Source of the DNA: VYDC01 sp034420495
GTDB taxonomy: Bacteria > Chloroflexota > Dehalococcoidia > UBA2979
Direction: 5' to 3'
DNA: 18,172 nt
Assembly (NCBI GenBank): GCA_034420495.1
Contig: DAOULG010000278.1
Span: forward strand, 1 to 18,172
Part shown: positions 1-6,975 of the stretch, piece by piece
Layout of the letters: each line of letters starts with the position of its first letter
Position numbering within the stretch: position 1 is the stretch's first letter
Program-made: the position numbers and the translations under genes
Notes under the pieces: generated by a model
Databases searched by the model: none
Told to the model about the DNA's origin: nothing
Seen by the model: only the letters and a program-made list of their open reading frames with translations

Positions 1-102
1 CCCCACAGCAGCGCCGCCCCCTCCGCGAACCTGCCGCCGTGGCTGAGACGCGCGCCCCGTCCACATCTCCCACACCTCTACTGCGACGGCGATCCCTCTA
101 CC
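1..102. other. Window edge upstream of obgE, no gene supported
   Basis: This is about 100 bases of G+C-rich sequence before the first credible start of obgE. Many genomes carry rplU-rpmA just upstream of obg, but no recognisable L27 C-terminus is visible here. On the minus strand an ATG at 66 opens a frame running off the left edge. Its translation is low-complexity Gly/Arg and it has no convincing ribosome binding site, so I do not call it. The obgE promoter may lie here but I see no strong -10. Confidence 0.4.
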
Positions 103-141
103 ATGAGGATCCCTGCTCCGTGTGCTGTGAATGAGACCGCC

Positions 142-1440
142 GTGATCGACTGTGTGGAACTCCAGGTGATCGCCGGGGACGGAGGAGATGGCGCCGTCTC
201 GTTCCGGCGGGAGAAGTTCGTGCCGCGCGGCGGGCCCGACGGGGGAGACGGGGGCCGGGGCGGGGACGTCGTGCTCGTCGCCGACGCCCGCCTCTCGACG
301 CTCCGGGGCCTGCAGGACGGGCGCCCCCGGAGCGCCGAGGCCGGGCGGGCGGGAGCCAGGGCCCGCCGCCGGGGGCGCTCGGCCGCGGATCTCGAGCTGC
401 GCGTGCCGGCCGGATGCGTCGTCTGGGAGCTCGACGGTGCCGGGGAGCCCGCGGCCGAGCCGCTCGTCGACCTGGAGGAGCCGGGGGCGAGGGCCGTGGT
501 GGCGCGCGGCGGCCGCGGCGGCTGGGGGAACCAGAGGTTCGCGAGCTCGACCAAGCAGGCGCCGCGCTTTGCGCAGCGGGGCGCCGCGGGAGAGAGGAGA
601 CGCCTGCGGCTGGAGCTCCGACTTCTCGCCGACGTTGGCATCGTCGGGCTCCCGAACGCCGGCAAGTCGACGCTGCTGCGCGCCTGGAGCGCGGCGACGC
701 CGAAGGTCGCTGCGTACCCGTTCACGACGCTCGAGCCCGAACTCGGCGTCGTGGAGGCGGGGGGCGACTCCTTCGTCGCCGCGGACCTGCCGGGGCTGAT
801 CGAGGGGGCGAGCGAGGGACATGGGCTCGGGCACGAGTTCCTCCGGCACATCGAGAGGACCCGCGTGCTGGTGCACGTGATCGACGCCTCGGCCCCCTCG
901 GCGCTCGACGCGTTCGATCTCGTGAACGGCGAGCTCGCGGCCTTCCGCCCCGAGCGGTCTCTCACCGTGCCGCTCTCGGAGCGGCCCCAGCTCGTCGCGC
1001 TCAACAAGATCGACATGCCCGCCGCCCGGGAGGCGGGCGTCGCGCTCGGCGCCGCTCTCTCGGGGCGGGGCCTGCCCTGGCTGGCGGTCTCCGCCCTCTC
1101 GCGCGAGGGCACCCACCAGCTCGCCCTGCGCGCGGCGCAGCTGCTGGACGAGGCGCGCGCGGCCGCGGCGGCGGCGGCGAGCGAGAGCCTGCCGGTGCTC
1201 CGCCCCTCTCCGCGGCGCCGCCGGTTCGAGGTGTCGCGCGGCACGGACGGCGTCGCCGAGGTCGCCGGCCACACGCCGGAGTGGCTCGCGGCGACGCTCG
1301 ACACGGGGGACGAGGAGGCGCGGGGCGAGCTCTTCCGCCGCCTCCAGGTGATGGGGATCGCGCGGGCGCTCGAGCGGATGGGCGTGGAGCGGGGGGAGCG
1401 GGTGCGCATCGGCACCGTCGAGGTCGAGTGGGAGGGGTAG
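142..1440 (+). CDS. obgE: GTPase Obg (three-domain, with OCT)
   Basis: Obg-family GTPase, a cytoplasmic GTP-binding protein that works in late 50S ribosome assembly and stress control. The Gly-rich Obg fold comes first (AGDGGDGAVSFRREKF at about residues 11-26). The G domain follows, with G1 GLPNAGKST near 169-177, G2 YPFTTLEPELG, G3 ADLPGLIEGAS, G4 LNKID and G5 VSAL. The C-terminus (about 360-432) is an OCT domain, present in some lineages only. The start is uncertain: ATG 103, GTG 127 and GTG 142 are all in frame. I prefer GTG 142 because family members begin about 10-13 residues before the AGDGG motif; ATG 103 would add 13 residues. Its end carries the ribosome binding site of nadD, so the two are probably co-transcribed. 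Identity is certain; only the start is in doubt. Confidence 0.96.
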   Translation: MIDCVELQVIAGDGGDGAVSFRREKFVPRGGPDGGDGGRGGDVVLVADARLSTLRGLQDGRPRSAEAGRAGARARRRGRSAADLELRVPAGCVVWELDGAGEPAAEPLVDLEEPGARAVVARGGRGGWGNQRFASSTKQAPRFAQRGAAGERRRLRLELRLLADVGIVGLPNAGKSTLLRAWSAATPKVAAYPFTTLEPELGVVEAGGDSFVAADLPGLIEGASEGHGLGHEFLRHIERTRVLVHVIDASAPSALDAFDLVNGELAAFRPERSLTVPLSERPQLVALNKIDMPAAREAGVALGAALSGRGLPWLAVSALSREGTHQLALRAAQLLDEARAAAAAAASESLPVLRPSPRRRRFEVSRGTDGVAEVAGHTPEWLAATLDTGDEEARGELFRRLQVMGIARALERMGVERGERVRIGTVEVEWEG

Positions 1441-1445
1441 GCGCC

Positions 1446-2060
1446 GTGGCCGGGGGTAGGCGCCGGCTCGGTGTGCTGGGCGGCACCTTCGATCCGCCGC
1501 ACGTCGCGCACCTGGCGGCGGGTGCGGCGGCCCGCGCCGTGCTGGGGCTCGACCGCGTCCTCTTCGTGCCGGCCGGGGAGCCCTGGCGCAAGCGGGGACG
1601 CCCGGTCTCGCCCGCGCCGCTCCGGCTGCGACTGGTGCGGGCCGCGCTCGAGCCCCTCGGCGGCTGGGCCGAGGCGAGCGCGCTCGAGGTCGAGCGCCCG
1701 GGCCCGTCCTACACCGTCGAGACGCTCGCCGAGCTCGAGCGCAGGGACCCCGGCTCCGAGCGGTGGATCGTGCTCGGGGCGGATGCGCTCGCCGACCTGC
1801 CGGCGTGGCGCCTCCCCGGGGAGATCGTCGCGCGGGCGCGGATCGCGCTGGTGGGGCGGCCCGGCCTCGAGGCCGGGGTGCCGGCTGAGGTGCGGGCCGC
1901 CGTCGGCGGCATCGAGGCGCGGGTCGATCCCGTCCCGATGCCGGCCCTGGAGGTCTCCGCGAGCGAGCTTCGCGAGCGGATCCGCTCGGGGCTCCCGACC
2001 TCGCCGCTCCTGCCGCGGCGGGTCCGGCAGCTCGTCGACGAGCTGGGCCTCTATCGCTAG
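1446..2060 (+). CDS. nadD: Nicotinate-nucleotide adenylyltransferase
   Basis: NadD transfers AMP from ATP to nicotinate mononucleotide, giving deamido-NAD in NAD biosynthesis; it is cytoplasmic. The 204-residue protein has the nucleotidyltransferase signature GGTFDPPHVAH at residues 12-22. Ala replaces the usual Gly of the H-x-G-H motif, a substitution seen in other NadD proteins. Further motifs are the LGAD segment near 110 and a VSASELRERI motif near 170, equivalent to ISxxxxR. The GTG start at 1446 follows a GGAGGGG ribosome binding site at the end of obgE, so translation is probably coupled. The usual partner rsfS is not next; the downstream gene is on the opposite strand. The stop codon shares a CTAG with that gene's stop. 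Confidence 0.93.
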   Translation: MAGGRRRLGVLGGTFDPPHVAHLAAGAAARAVLGLDRVLFVPAGEPWRKRGRPVSPAPLRLRLVRAALEPLGGWAEASALEVERPGPSYTVETLAELERRDPGSERWIVLGADALADLPAWRLPGEIVARARIALVGRPGLEAGVPAEVRAAVGGIEARVDPVPMPALEVSASELRERIRSGLPTSPLLPRRVRQLVDELGLYR

Positions 2061-2824
2061 CGCGGCTCCGGCGGAGGGGCGGCGCCCTCCGCGCTCTCCG
2101 GCGGGCGTCCGACGAGGATCGAGGCGCGGGGGATCGGCGGGAGCAGGAAGGGGCGCAGGCGGGCGTCGGCGCGGAACTCGAAGCCGGCGCGGCCCGCGGC
2201 GTTGAGCAGGCTGCGGGTGGAGCGGAGTCGCGGGCCGTGGACGCCGCGCGACAGCAGCCACGCGTTCCAGCGGTCGAGCCGGGCATCGCCGGTCGGCGCG
2301 AACTCCCACAGCAGCGCCAGCCCGCCGGGCACCAGGATGCGCCAGATCTCGCGGAGCAGCTCGACGAGCTCGCCGTCGTCGAGGTGCTTGACGAGGTGCC
2401 CGGCGAGGACGAGCTCTGCGCTGGCCGGGGCGAGCGGGAGCGCGGTCGCCGCGCCCTGGACGAACCGCAGGCGCGGCCGGGAGCCGCGCTCGCGGCGCTC
2501 GTCATCCCGGGCGAGTCCGACGGCGGCCGCGGAGGCGTCGACGCCGATCGGCTCCGAGAGGAAGCCGACGCGGTTGTCGAGCATCCGCAGCAGCGCGCCG
2601 CGACCGCAGCCGATCTCGACGACGCGCCAGTCCTCGGTGAGGCGGAGCTCCTCGGGCAGCCGGAAGAGCGCGGTGTTCGCAAGGAGGGTGCCCGGGCCGC
2701 CCATCCACCAGCGCATCAGCGCCGAGGAGGGGCCGCGGCCGGCGAGCCAGCTCTCGTACTCGGCGATGCGCTCGTGCTGGGACGCGGGACTCCGCGGGGC
2801 GGGACCGGGTGATTCGACGCTCAC
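2057..2824 (-). CDS. Class I SAM-dependent methyltransferase, substrate unknown
   Basis: A Rossmann-fold methyltransferase of about 255 residues. Motif I is VVEIGCGRGALLRML, starting near residue 68. An acidic residue after the second strand (VDAS) probably binds the SAM ribose. Near the middle, LAGHLVKHLDDGELVELLRE and the following ILVPGGLALLWE match motifs post-I to IV of the UbiE/Methyltransf_11 type. Nothing indicates the substrate. An ATG at 2851 is possible, but I prefer GTG 2824. A TATCCT hexamer ends 7 nt before it, which predicts a transcript starting at or next to the start codon, and the ATG would lie upstream of that promoter. It lies downstream of gyrB and the unknown protein but probably has its own promoter, with a hairpin between. 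Confidence 0.85.
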   Translation of the reverse strand: MSVESPGPAPRSPASQHERIAEYESWLAGRGPSSALMRWWMGGPGTLLANTALFRLPEELRLTEDWRVVEIGCGRGALLRMLDNRVGFLSEPIGVDASAAAVGLARDDERRERGSRPRLRFVQGAATALPLAPASAELVLAGHLVKHLDDGELVELLREIWRILVPGGLALLWEFAPTGDARLDRWNAWLLSRGVHGPRLRSTRSLLNAAGRAGFEFRADARLRPFLLPPIPRASILVGRPPESAEGAAPPPEPR

Positions 2825-2831
2825 GGCACCG

Positions 2832-2837
2832 AGGATA
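2832..2837 (-). promoter_or_regulatory. -10 element TATCCT of the methyltransferase gene
   Basis: TATCCT on the minus strand ends 7 nt before the GTG at 2824, so transcription would begin at or next to the start codon (leaderless). No good -35 is visible. The same geometry recurs at three other genes in the window. Confidence 0.5.
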
Positions 2838-2863
2838 GGCTCCGCGGCCACGCAGGATCGACA

Positions 2864-2886
2864 GCCGCGGGGGCACCCCGCGCGGC
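2864..2886 (-). terminator. Stem-loop after the unknown gene (terminator candidate)
   Basis: A perfect 7-bp stem, CGCGGGG (2866-2872) with CCCCGCG (2876-2882), closes a three-base loop; a bulged GC extension lies outside. It sits immediately beyond the stop codon of the minus-strand gene at 2891-3382 and before the methyltransferase promoter. A terminator for the gyrB transcript fits the position. There is no T-run, so intrinsic termination would be weak. Confidence 0.4.
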
Positions 2887-2890
2887 CCCC

Positions 2891-3382
2891 CTACGGGCGC
2901 TGCGTGCGGTCGGCCGGGCGCTCCGCCCGCCTCTCGTCGGTCCGGAGGTCGAAGCTGAGCCGCACGCTCGCCGCGCGCGCCGCCGCCCACTCGCAGATCG
3001 ACGCGAGCTCCCGCATCCGGGCGGGGAGGCTCGCGTAGCCCGCCGTCAGCGCGTCGAGCTCCTCGTCGCCGGACTCCCACGCCGCCGCGACCGCGCGGCA
3101 GCACGCGGCGAGCGGCTCCGGGTCCTGCCAGGCCCGTTCGAGCTCCGTGCGCCCGGCGGCGTCACCCGCGTCGCGATCGGCGTAGCGCAGCAGCGGCGCG
3201 AGGTCGATGCGGTGGCGGCGCTGCAGACGCATCGCGGCCTGCGCCAGCTCGTGCATCCCCCCGAAGCGGAGGGAGAAGGCCCACGAGGCGAAGAACAGCA
3301 CGATCTCGGGATCGCCGCCGAAGGCGACGGGGCACGCCTCCTCGGCGTCGACCTCGACGAAGAACCGGCTCTCGGGGGGCAC
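2891..3382 (-). CDS. Hypothetical protein downstream of gyrB
   Basis: I do not recognise this 163-residue protein. It is predicted soluble, with no signal peptide or membrane segment. The N-terminal half is mixed (RFFVEVDAEEACPVAFGGDP, then a hydrophobic stretch IVLFFASWAFSLRF). The C-terminal half is Ala/Glu/Arg-rich and probably helical, ending in a charged Arg-rich tail. Three cysteines are scattered without a metal motif. GTG 3382 is preferred over GTG 3388 because the GGAGG on the minus strand is about 7 nt from 3382 and almost touches 3388. That good ribosome binding site and the lack of better competing frames support a real gene. It lies about 65 bp after gyrB on the same strand and could be co-transcribed. 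Function unknown. Confidence 0.65.
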   Translation of the reverse strand: MPPESRFFVEVDAEEACPVAFGGDPEIVLFFASWAFSLRFGGMHELAQAAMRLQRRHRIDLAPLLRYADRDAGDAAGRTELERAWQDPEPLAACCRAVAAAWESGDEELDALTAGYASLPARMRELASICEWAAARAASVRLSFDLRTDERRAERPADRTQRP

Positions 3383-3446
3383 GGCCACTCCTCCTTCGGC
3401 GGGGCGCCGGGCGCCGATGCCCCCGCAGAGGGGACGGCGGGAGAGG

Positions 3447-5402
3447 CTACACGTCGAGGGTCGCGTCGAGGGCGTGATGGATGATGAACGTCCGGCGCGG
3501 CGGCACCTCGTCGCCCATCAGCCTCGTGAAGAGGTCGTCGGCCTGCTCGGCGTCGTGCACCTCGACCTGGCGGAGGATGCGGCGCTCCGGGTCCATCGTC
3601 GTCTCCCAGAGCTGCTCCGGGTTCATCTCGCCCAGCCCCTTGTAGCGCTGGAGGTTCCCGGATGCCTTGGGGTGGCGCTCGAAGAAGGCCTCCCGCTCCG
3701 GCTCGGTGTAGAGCCAGTGCACCTTCTTCCCCTGCGTGATGCTGTAGAGCGGGGGCTGGGCGATGAAGAGGTGGCCGGCGTCGATGAGATCGGGCATGAA
3801 GCGGTAGAAGAAGGTGAGCAGGAGCGTGCGGATGTGGGCGCCGTCGACATCGGCGTCGGTCATGATGATGACCTTGCCGTAGCGCAGCTTCGCGAGATCG
3901 AAGTCCTCGCCGAAGCCGGTCCCGAGCGCGGTGATGATGATGCGGATCTCCTCGTGAGCCAGCATCTTGTCGAGGCGCGCCTTCTCGACGTTCAGGATCT
4001 TCCCGCGCAGCGGGAGGATCGCCTGCGTCCGGCGGTCGCGCGCGCTCTTCGCCGAGCCGCCCGCCGAGTCCCCCTCGACCAGGTAGATCTCGGCGTACTC
4101 GGCGTCCTGCTCCGAGCAGTCGGCGAGCTTGCCGGGGAGCGTCGAGCCGTCGAGGACCCCCTTGCGCTGCACCAGATCGCGTGCCTTGCGGGCCGCCTCC
4201 CGGGCCCGGGAGGCGGTGAGCGCCTTCTCGATCACGCGCCGGCCGATCGCCGGGTTCTCCTCCAGCGACTGGGTCAGTCCCTTCGCCACCGCCGACTCGA
4301 CGATGCCCTTCACCTCGGGATTGCCGAGCCGCGTCTTCGTCTGCCCCTCGAACTGCGGCTCGGCGAGCTTCACCGAGATCACGGCGGCGAGCCCCTCGCG
4401 GACGTCGTCGCCGGAGAGGTTGGCATCCTGATCCTTCAGCAGCTTCTGGCGCCGCGCGTAGTCGTTCAGGGCGCGCGTGAGAGCCGATCGGAAGCCGGTG
4501 AGGTGCGAGCCGCCGTCGATGGTCTTGATGCAGTTCGCGAAGGCGTGCACGTTCTCGGCGAAGGATGAGTTGTACTGCAGCGCGACCTCGACCAGGACGC
4601 CGTCGCGCTCCTCGCTCATGTAGATCGGCTCGGGGTGGAGAGGTCCGCGCCCGCGGTTGACGTGGCGCACGAAGGCCTCGACGCCGGAATCGAAGAAGAA
4701 GCTCACCTCCAGCGGCCAGCCGTGCTCGCCGCCGCCGCGCTCGTCGGTGAAGTGGATCCAGATCCCCTTCGTGAGGTACGCCATCTCGCGGAAGCGCGCG
4801 GCGAGGGTGGCGAACTCGTAGTCGAGCGTCTCGAAGACCTCGGGGTCGGGGAGGAAGTGGATCCGCGTTCCCGGCGCGCCGGTCCGCTTGCCGCGCACCC
4901 GACCCAGCGGCCCGTCGGGGATGCCCCGGCGGTAGACCTGGCGGTGGAGCGCGCCGCCGGAGGCGACCTCGACCGTGAGCTCGCTCGAGAGCGCATTCAC
5001 CACCGAGGCGCCGACGCCGTGAAGCCCGCCGGAGACCTTGTAGCCGCCGCCCCCGAACTTGCCCCCGGCGTGCAGCACCGTCAGCACGGTCTCGACGCCC
5101 GAGAGCCCCGTCTTCTCGTGCTTGTCGACCGGGATACCGCGACCGTCGTCCTCCACCGTCACCGAGCCGTCGGCGTGGATCGTGACGCTGATCGTCTCGC
5201 AGAAGCCCGCCATCGCCTCGTCGATGGCGTTGTCGACGATCTCGTAGATCAGGTGATGGAGCCCCCGCCGGTCGGTGGAGCCGATGTACATGCCGGGCCG
5301 GCGGCGCACCGCCTCCAGGCCCTCGAGCACCTCGATATTCGCCGCGGTGTAGCCGTTGGTGTCGGGCGCAGAACGCGTCCGGGGCTCCGCGGTGGTGGTC
5401 AT
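3447..5402 (-). CDS. gyrB: DNA gyrase subunit B
   Basis: ATPase subunit of the type IIA topoisomerase that introduces negative supercoils. The 651-residue protein has the full GyrB layout. The GHKL ATPase domain shows YEIVDNAIDEAMAG (catalytic Glu54, Asn58), EDDGRGIPVD (Asp86) and the ATP lid GGLHGVGASVVNALS near 125-139. The transducer domain includes QTK near 354-356. The TOPRIM domain has EGDSAGGSA near 443 and DADVDG near 516. The C-terminal tail has QRYKGLGEMNPEQLW and MDPERR. Length and motifs favour GyrB over ParE, though a single type IIA B subunit may serve both roles. gyrA, recF and dnaA are not adjacent. A TATACT promoter lies about 90 bp upstream, giving a leader of roughly 80-85 nt containing an 18-bp palindrome. 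Confidence 0.97.
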   Translation of the reverse strand: MTTTAEPRTRSAPDTNGYTAANIEVLEGLEAVRRRPGMYIGSTDRRGLHHLIYEIVDNAIDEAMAGFCETISVTIHADGSVTVEDDGRGIPVDKHEKTGLSGVETVLTVLHAGGKFGGGGYKVSGGLHGVGASVVNALSSELTVEVASGGALHRQVYRRGIPDGPLGRVRGKRTGAPGTRIHFLPDPEVFETLDYEFATLAARFREMAYLTKGIWIHFTDERGGGEHGWPLEVSFFFDSGVEAFVRHVNRGRGPLHPEPIYMSEERDGVLVEVALQYNSSFAENVHAFANCIKTIDGGSHLTGFRSALTRALNDYARRQKLLKDQDANLSGDDVREGLAAVISVKLAEPQFEGQTKTRLGNPEVKGIVESAVAKGLTQSLEENPAIGRRVIEKALTASRAREAARKARDLVQRKGVLDGSTLPGKLADCSEQDAEYAEIYLVEGDSAGGSAKSARDRRTQAILPLRGKILNVEKARLDKMLAHEEIRIIITALGTGFGEDFDLAKLRYGKVIIMTDADVDGAHIRTLLLTFFYRFMPDLIDAGHLFIAQPPLYSITQGKKVHWLYTEPEREAFFERHPKASGNLQRYKGLGEMNPEQLWETTMDPERRILRQVEVHDAEQADDLFTRLMGDEVPPRRTFIIHHALDATLDV

Positions 5403-5433
5403 GCGCCGTCCGTCTCGCTTTCGCAGCGGCGGG

Positions 5434-5451
5434 CCGCCCCGCGCGGGGCGG
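5434..5451. repeat. 18-bp perfect palindrome in the gyrB leader
   Basis: CCGCCCCGCGCGGGGCGG is self-complementary along its whole length. In the predicted gyrB transcript it would form a stable hairpin between the start site and the ATG. It could be an operator in DNA or a leader hairpin in RNA; the sequence alone does not decide. Confidence 0.6.
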
Positions 5452-5493
5452 GAGGCGTGTCCACGGCGCCGAGGGAGGTGATCACGGAGAGAC

Positions 5494-5499
5494 AGTATA
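5494..5499 (-). promoter_or_regulatory. gyrB promoter, extended -10 TGC-TATACT
   Basis: On the minus strand TATACT is preceded by TGC, an extended -10 that can work without a strong -35; none is visible at 17 bp. Predicted transcription begins near 5487, inside or next to the palindrome GTGATCAC (5478-5485). Confidence 0.65.
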
Positions 5500-5556
5500 G
5501 CAGAGGGCCGCGCGTTCCCGCCACCGCTGCGGCCGCGATCGCGGTACAGCAGAGGG
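5495..5556. repeat. Direct repeat GTAYAGCAGAGGG around the gyrB -10
   Basis: GTATAGCAGAGGG (5495-5507) and GTACAGCAGAGGG (5544-5556) differ at one of 13 positions and are offset by 49 bp. Read on the minus strand, both hold a CCCTCTGC followed by the -10-like TATAC or TGTAC. The second may be a weaker alternative promoter or a regulator site. Confidence 0.5.
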
Positions 5557-5697
5557 GTATGAGCGCGATGGGAGACTGCTGTGCGCCGGGAGCGCCCGTT
5601 GAATCGCTTCAGACAGCTGCAGACCGTGCATTATCGCGCGTATCCTCGCGCATACACCTGCACGGACGCGGCCGTGGGACGAACGGCTCCGGCTCCG

Positions 5698-5703
5698 TAG
5701 AAT
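5698..5703 (+). promoter_or_regulatory. -10 element TAGAAT, leaderless start of the TrmO-like gene
   Basis: TAGAAT ends 6 nt before the GTG start codon at 5710, so the predicted first base of the mRNA is about the first base of the start codon. There is no ribosome binding site before the GTG. No clear -35 is seen. Confidence 0.55.
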
Positions 5704-5709
5704 GCGCTC

Positions 5710-6177
5710 GTGGATGCTCCCCCCGACGAGATCCTGATCCGCGCCATCGGCGTCGTGCGCAACGGCGTCCGCAGCCTGGAGCGCGGCGACTGGAGCGGGG
5801 TCCGGAGCCGGGTGGAACTGCGGCCCGGGGTGGGCGAGGCGCTGCTCGGACTGCGGGACTACTCGCATGTGATCGTGCTGGGCTGGCTCCATCTCGTGCC
5901 GGAGGAGCTGCGCGGGCGGCGGCGCGCCTACCCCGCCGGCGACGAGCGGCTGCCGCTGCAGGGGGCGCTCGCGCTCCGGGGCGGCGCGCGCCCGAACCCG
6001 CTCGCCGTGACGGTCTGCGAGCTGGTGGCCGTCGAGGAGCCCGCGGCGGCGGGCGCCGCCCTGGTCGTCTCGGGGCTCGACCTGGTGGACGGGACGCCGG
6101 TGCTCGACGTGAAGCCCTACATCGCCGCCTACGACTCCATCCCCGGGGCGACGCTGCCGCGCTGGGCCCGGGGCTAG
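5710..6177 (+). CDS. TrmO/TsaA-like tRNA (t6A37) methyltransferase
   Basis: Member of the TrmO (YaeB/TsaA, UPF0066) family. In E. coli, TrmO methylates N6 of threonylcarbamoyladenosine-37 in tRNA-Thr using SAM. The 155-residue protein has the family hallmarks in order: IGVVRN near 13-18, YSHVIVLGWLH near 51-61, RGGARPNPLAV near 90-100 (canonical form RSPxRPNPIG) and DGTPVLDVKPYI near 127-138. It is a single-domain form without the C-terminal extension of E. coli TrmO, so the tRNA substrate is inferred from the family. Some archaeal members are fused to or neighbours of unrelated enzymes. The start is GTG with a -10 just before it. It lies 12 bp before the glycosylase gene and is probably co-transcribed with it. 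Confidence 0.85.
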   Translation: MDAPPDEILIRAIGVVRNGVRSLERGDWSGVRSRVELRPGVGEALLGLRDYSHVIVLGWLHLVPEELRGRRRAYPAGDERLPLQGALALRGGARPNPLAVTVCELVAVEEPAAAGAALVVSGLDLVDGTPVLDVKPYIAAYDSIPGATLPRWARG

Positions 6178-6189
6178 GGAGCGCCGCGC

Positions 6190-6948
6190 GTGCCGCCGCG
6201 CCGCCGCGCATCGCGCCCAGCGCTCGACGCCGTCTACGCGGCGCTGCTCGCCGAGTACGGTCCGCAGCAGTGGTGGCCGGTCGGGCCCGGCGACGGGCCG
6301 GCCCGGCGGCGCGAGATCTGCTTCGGCGCGATCCTGACGCAGAACACGGCGTGGCGCGGCGCCGCCGCTTCGATCGAGCGCCTCCGCGCCGCGGGAGCGC
6401 TCTCCCTGGAGGCGGTCCTCGCCCTCCCGGAGCCCGCCCTCGGCGAGCTCGTCCGGCCGTCGGGGCACTTCAACGTGAAGGCGCGCAAGCTCCGCGAGTT
6501 CTCCCGCGCCGTGCTCGAGGAGTACGGCGATCTGGAGGCGCTGCTGGAGCCGCCCCGCGGCGCCGGGCCGGCCCGGGCGGCGGAGCGGGTGCGGGAGCGG
6601 CTGCTGGAGATCTGGGGCATCGGGCCGGAGACGGCGGACGCGATCTTGCTCTACGCGGCGCGCCTGCCGACCTTCGTCGTCGACAGCTACTCCCGCCGCC
6701 TGGTGGAGCGGCTCGACCTCCTCCCCGCCGATCCGCGCGAGTCCGCCTCCGGCCGCCGGCGCTACGAGCGCGAGCGGCGCCTCTTCCTCGATCGCATCGG
6801 GGATGACGTGCCGCTCCTGAACGAGTGGCATGCGCTCGTCGTCCGGCACGGCCAGCGGCGCTGCCACCGCCGCGATCCGGCGTGCGGCGAGTGCCCGCTC
6901 CTCGCCCGCTGCCCGCGCGGGGAGCGGGAGCTCGGCCTCGCCGGCTGA
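6190..6948 (+). CDS. HhH-GPD DNA glycosylase, MagIII/EndoIII-like, with 4Fe-4S
   Basis: Base-excision repair glycosylase of the endonuclease III superfamily (252 residues). The helix-hairpin-helix GIGPETAD lies at about 143-150, followed by the catalytic Asp at 165 (FVVDSYSRR). Four cysteines at 225, 232, 235 and 241 give the C-x6-C-x2-C-x5-C iron-sulphur loop of EndoIII. The position of the EndoIII catalytic lysine is Glu147, which predicts a monofunctional glycosylase without lyase activity. The GxGxETADxILLYA block and the QNTAW segment resemble the COG2231 group that contains Helicobacter pylori 3-methyladenine glycosylase MagIII, so alkylated purines are a likely substrate (inference). 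The GTG start has GGAG 8 nt upstream. It follows the TrmO-like gene and precedes the YchF-like gene by a short gap. Confidence 0.87.
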   Translation: MPPRRRASRPALDAVYAALLAEYGPQQWWPVGPGDGPARRREICFGAILTQNTAWRGAAASIERLRAAGALSLEAVLALPEPALGELVRPSGHFNVKARKLREFSRAVLEEYGDLEALLEPPRGAGPARAAERVRERLLEIWGIGPETADAILLYAARLPTFVVDSYSRRLVERLDLLPADPRESASGRRRYERERRLFLDRIGDDVPLLNEWHALVVRHGQRRCHRRDPACGECPLLARCPRGERELGLAG

Positions 6949-6975
6949 CCGGTCTCGCACGAGGGGGTGCCCGCG

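Larger units (their letters stand above)
5403..5709. other. Divergent intergenic region between gyrB and the TrmO-like gene
   Basis: This 307-bp region is visibly richer in A+T than its surroundings and holds no credible gene. It contains the gyrB leader with an 18-bp palindrome (5434-5451), GTGATCAC at 5478-5485 near the predicted gyrB start site and the gyrB -10 (5494-5499). It also has a direct repeat of that -10 neighbourhood (5495-5507 and 5544-5556) and the TAGAAT of the plus-strand gene (5698-5703). A 49-codon minus-strand frame crosses it but looks fortuitous. Confidence 0.7.

Noticed and set aside
78..2309. 743-codon minus-strand open frame
   Set aside because: It is antisense to obgE and nadD, with Arg/Pro-rich translation and no motif.
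3447..5402. ParE (topoisomerase IV) instead of GyrB
   Set aside because: Motifs and length fit GyrB, and no parC is adjacent. The two cannot be fully separated without phylogeny, so the name carries small residual doubt.
5482..5631. 49-codon minus-strand frame in the gyrB upstream region
   Set aside because: It begins MHGLQLSEAIQ and has no ribosome binding site. It runs through the gyrB -10, which argues for regulatory DNA rather than coding sequence.
3207..6806. Long plus-strand frames opposite gyrB (453 and 723 codons)
   Set aside because: gyrB on the minus strand is certain; these are its shadow frames.
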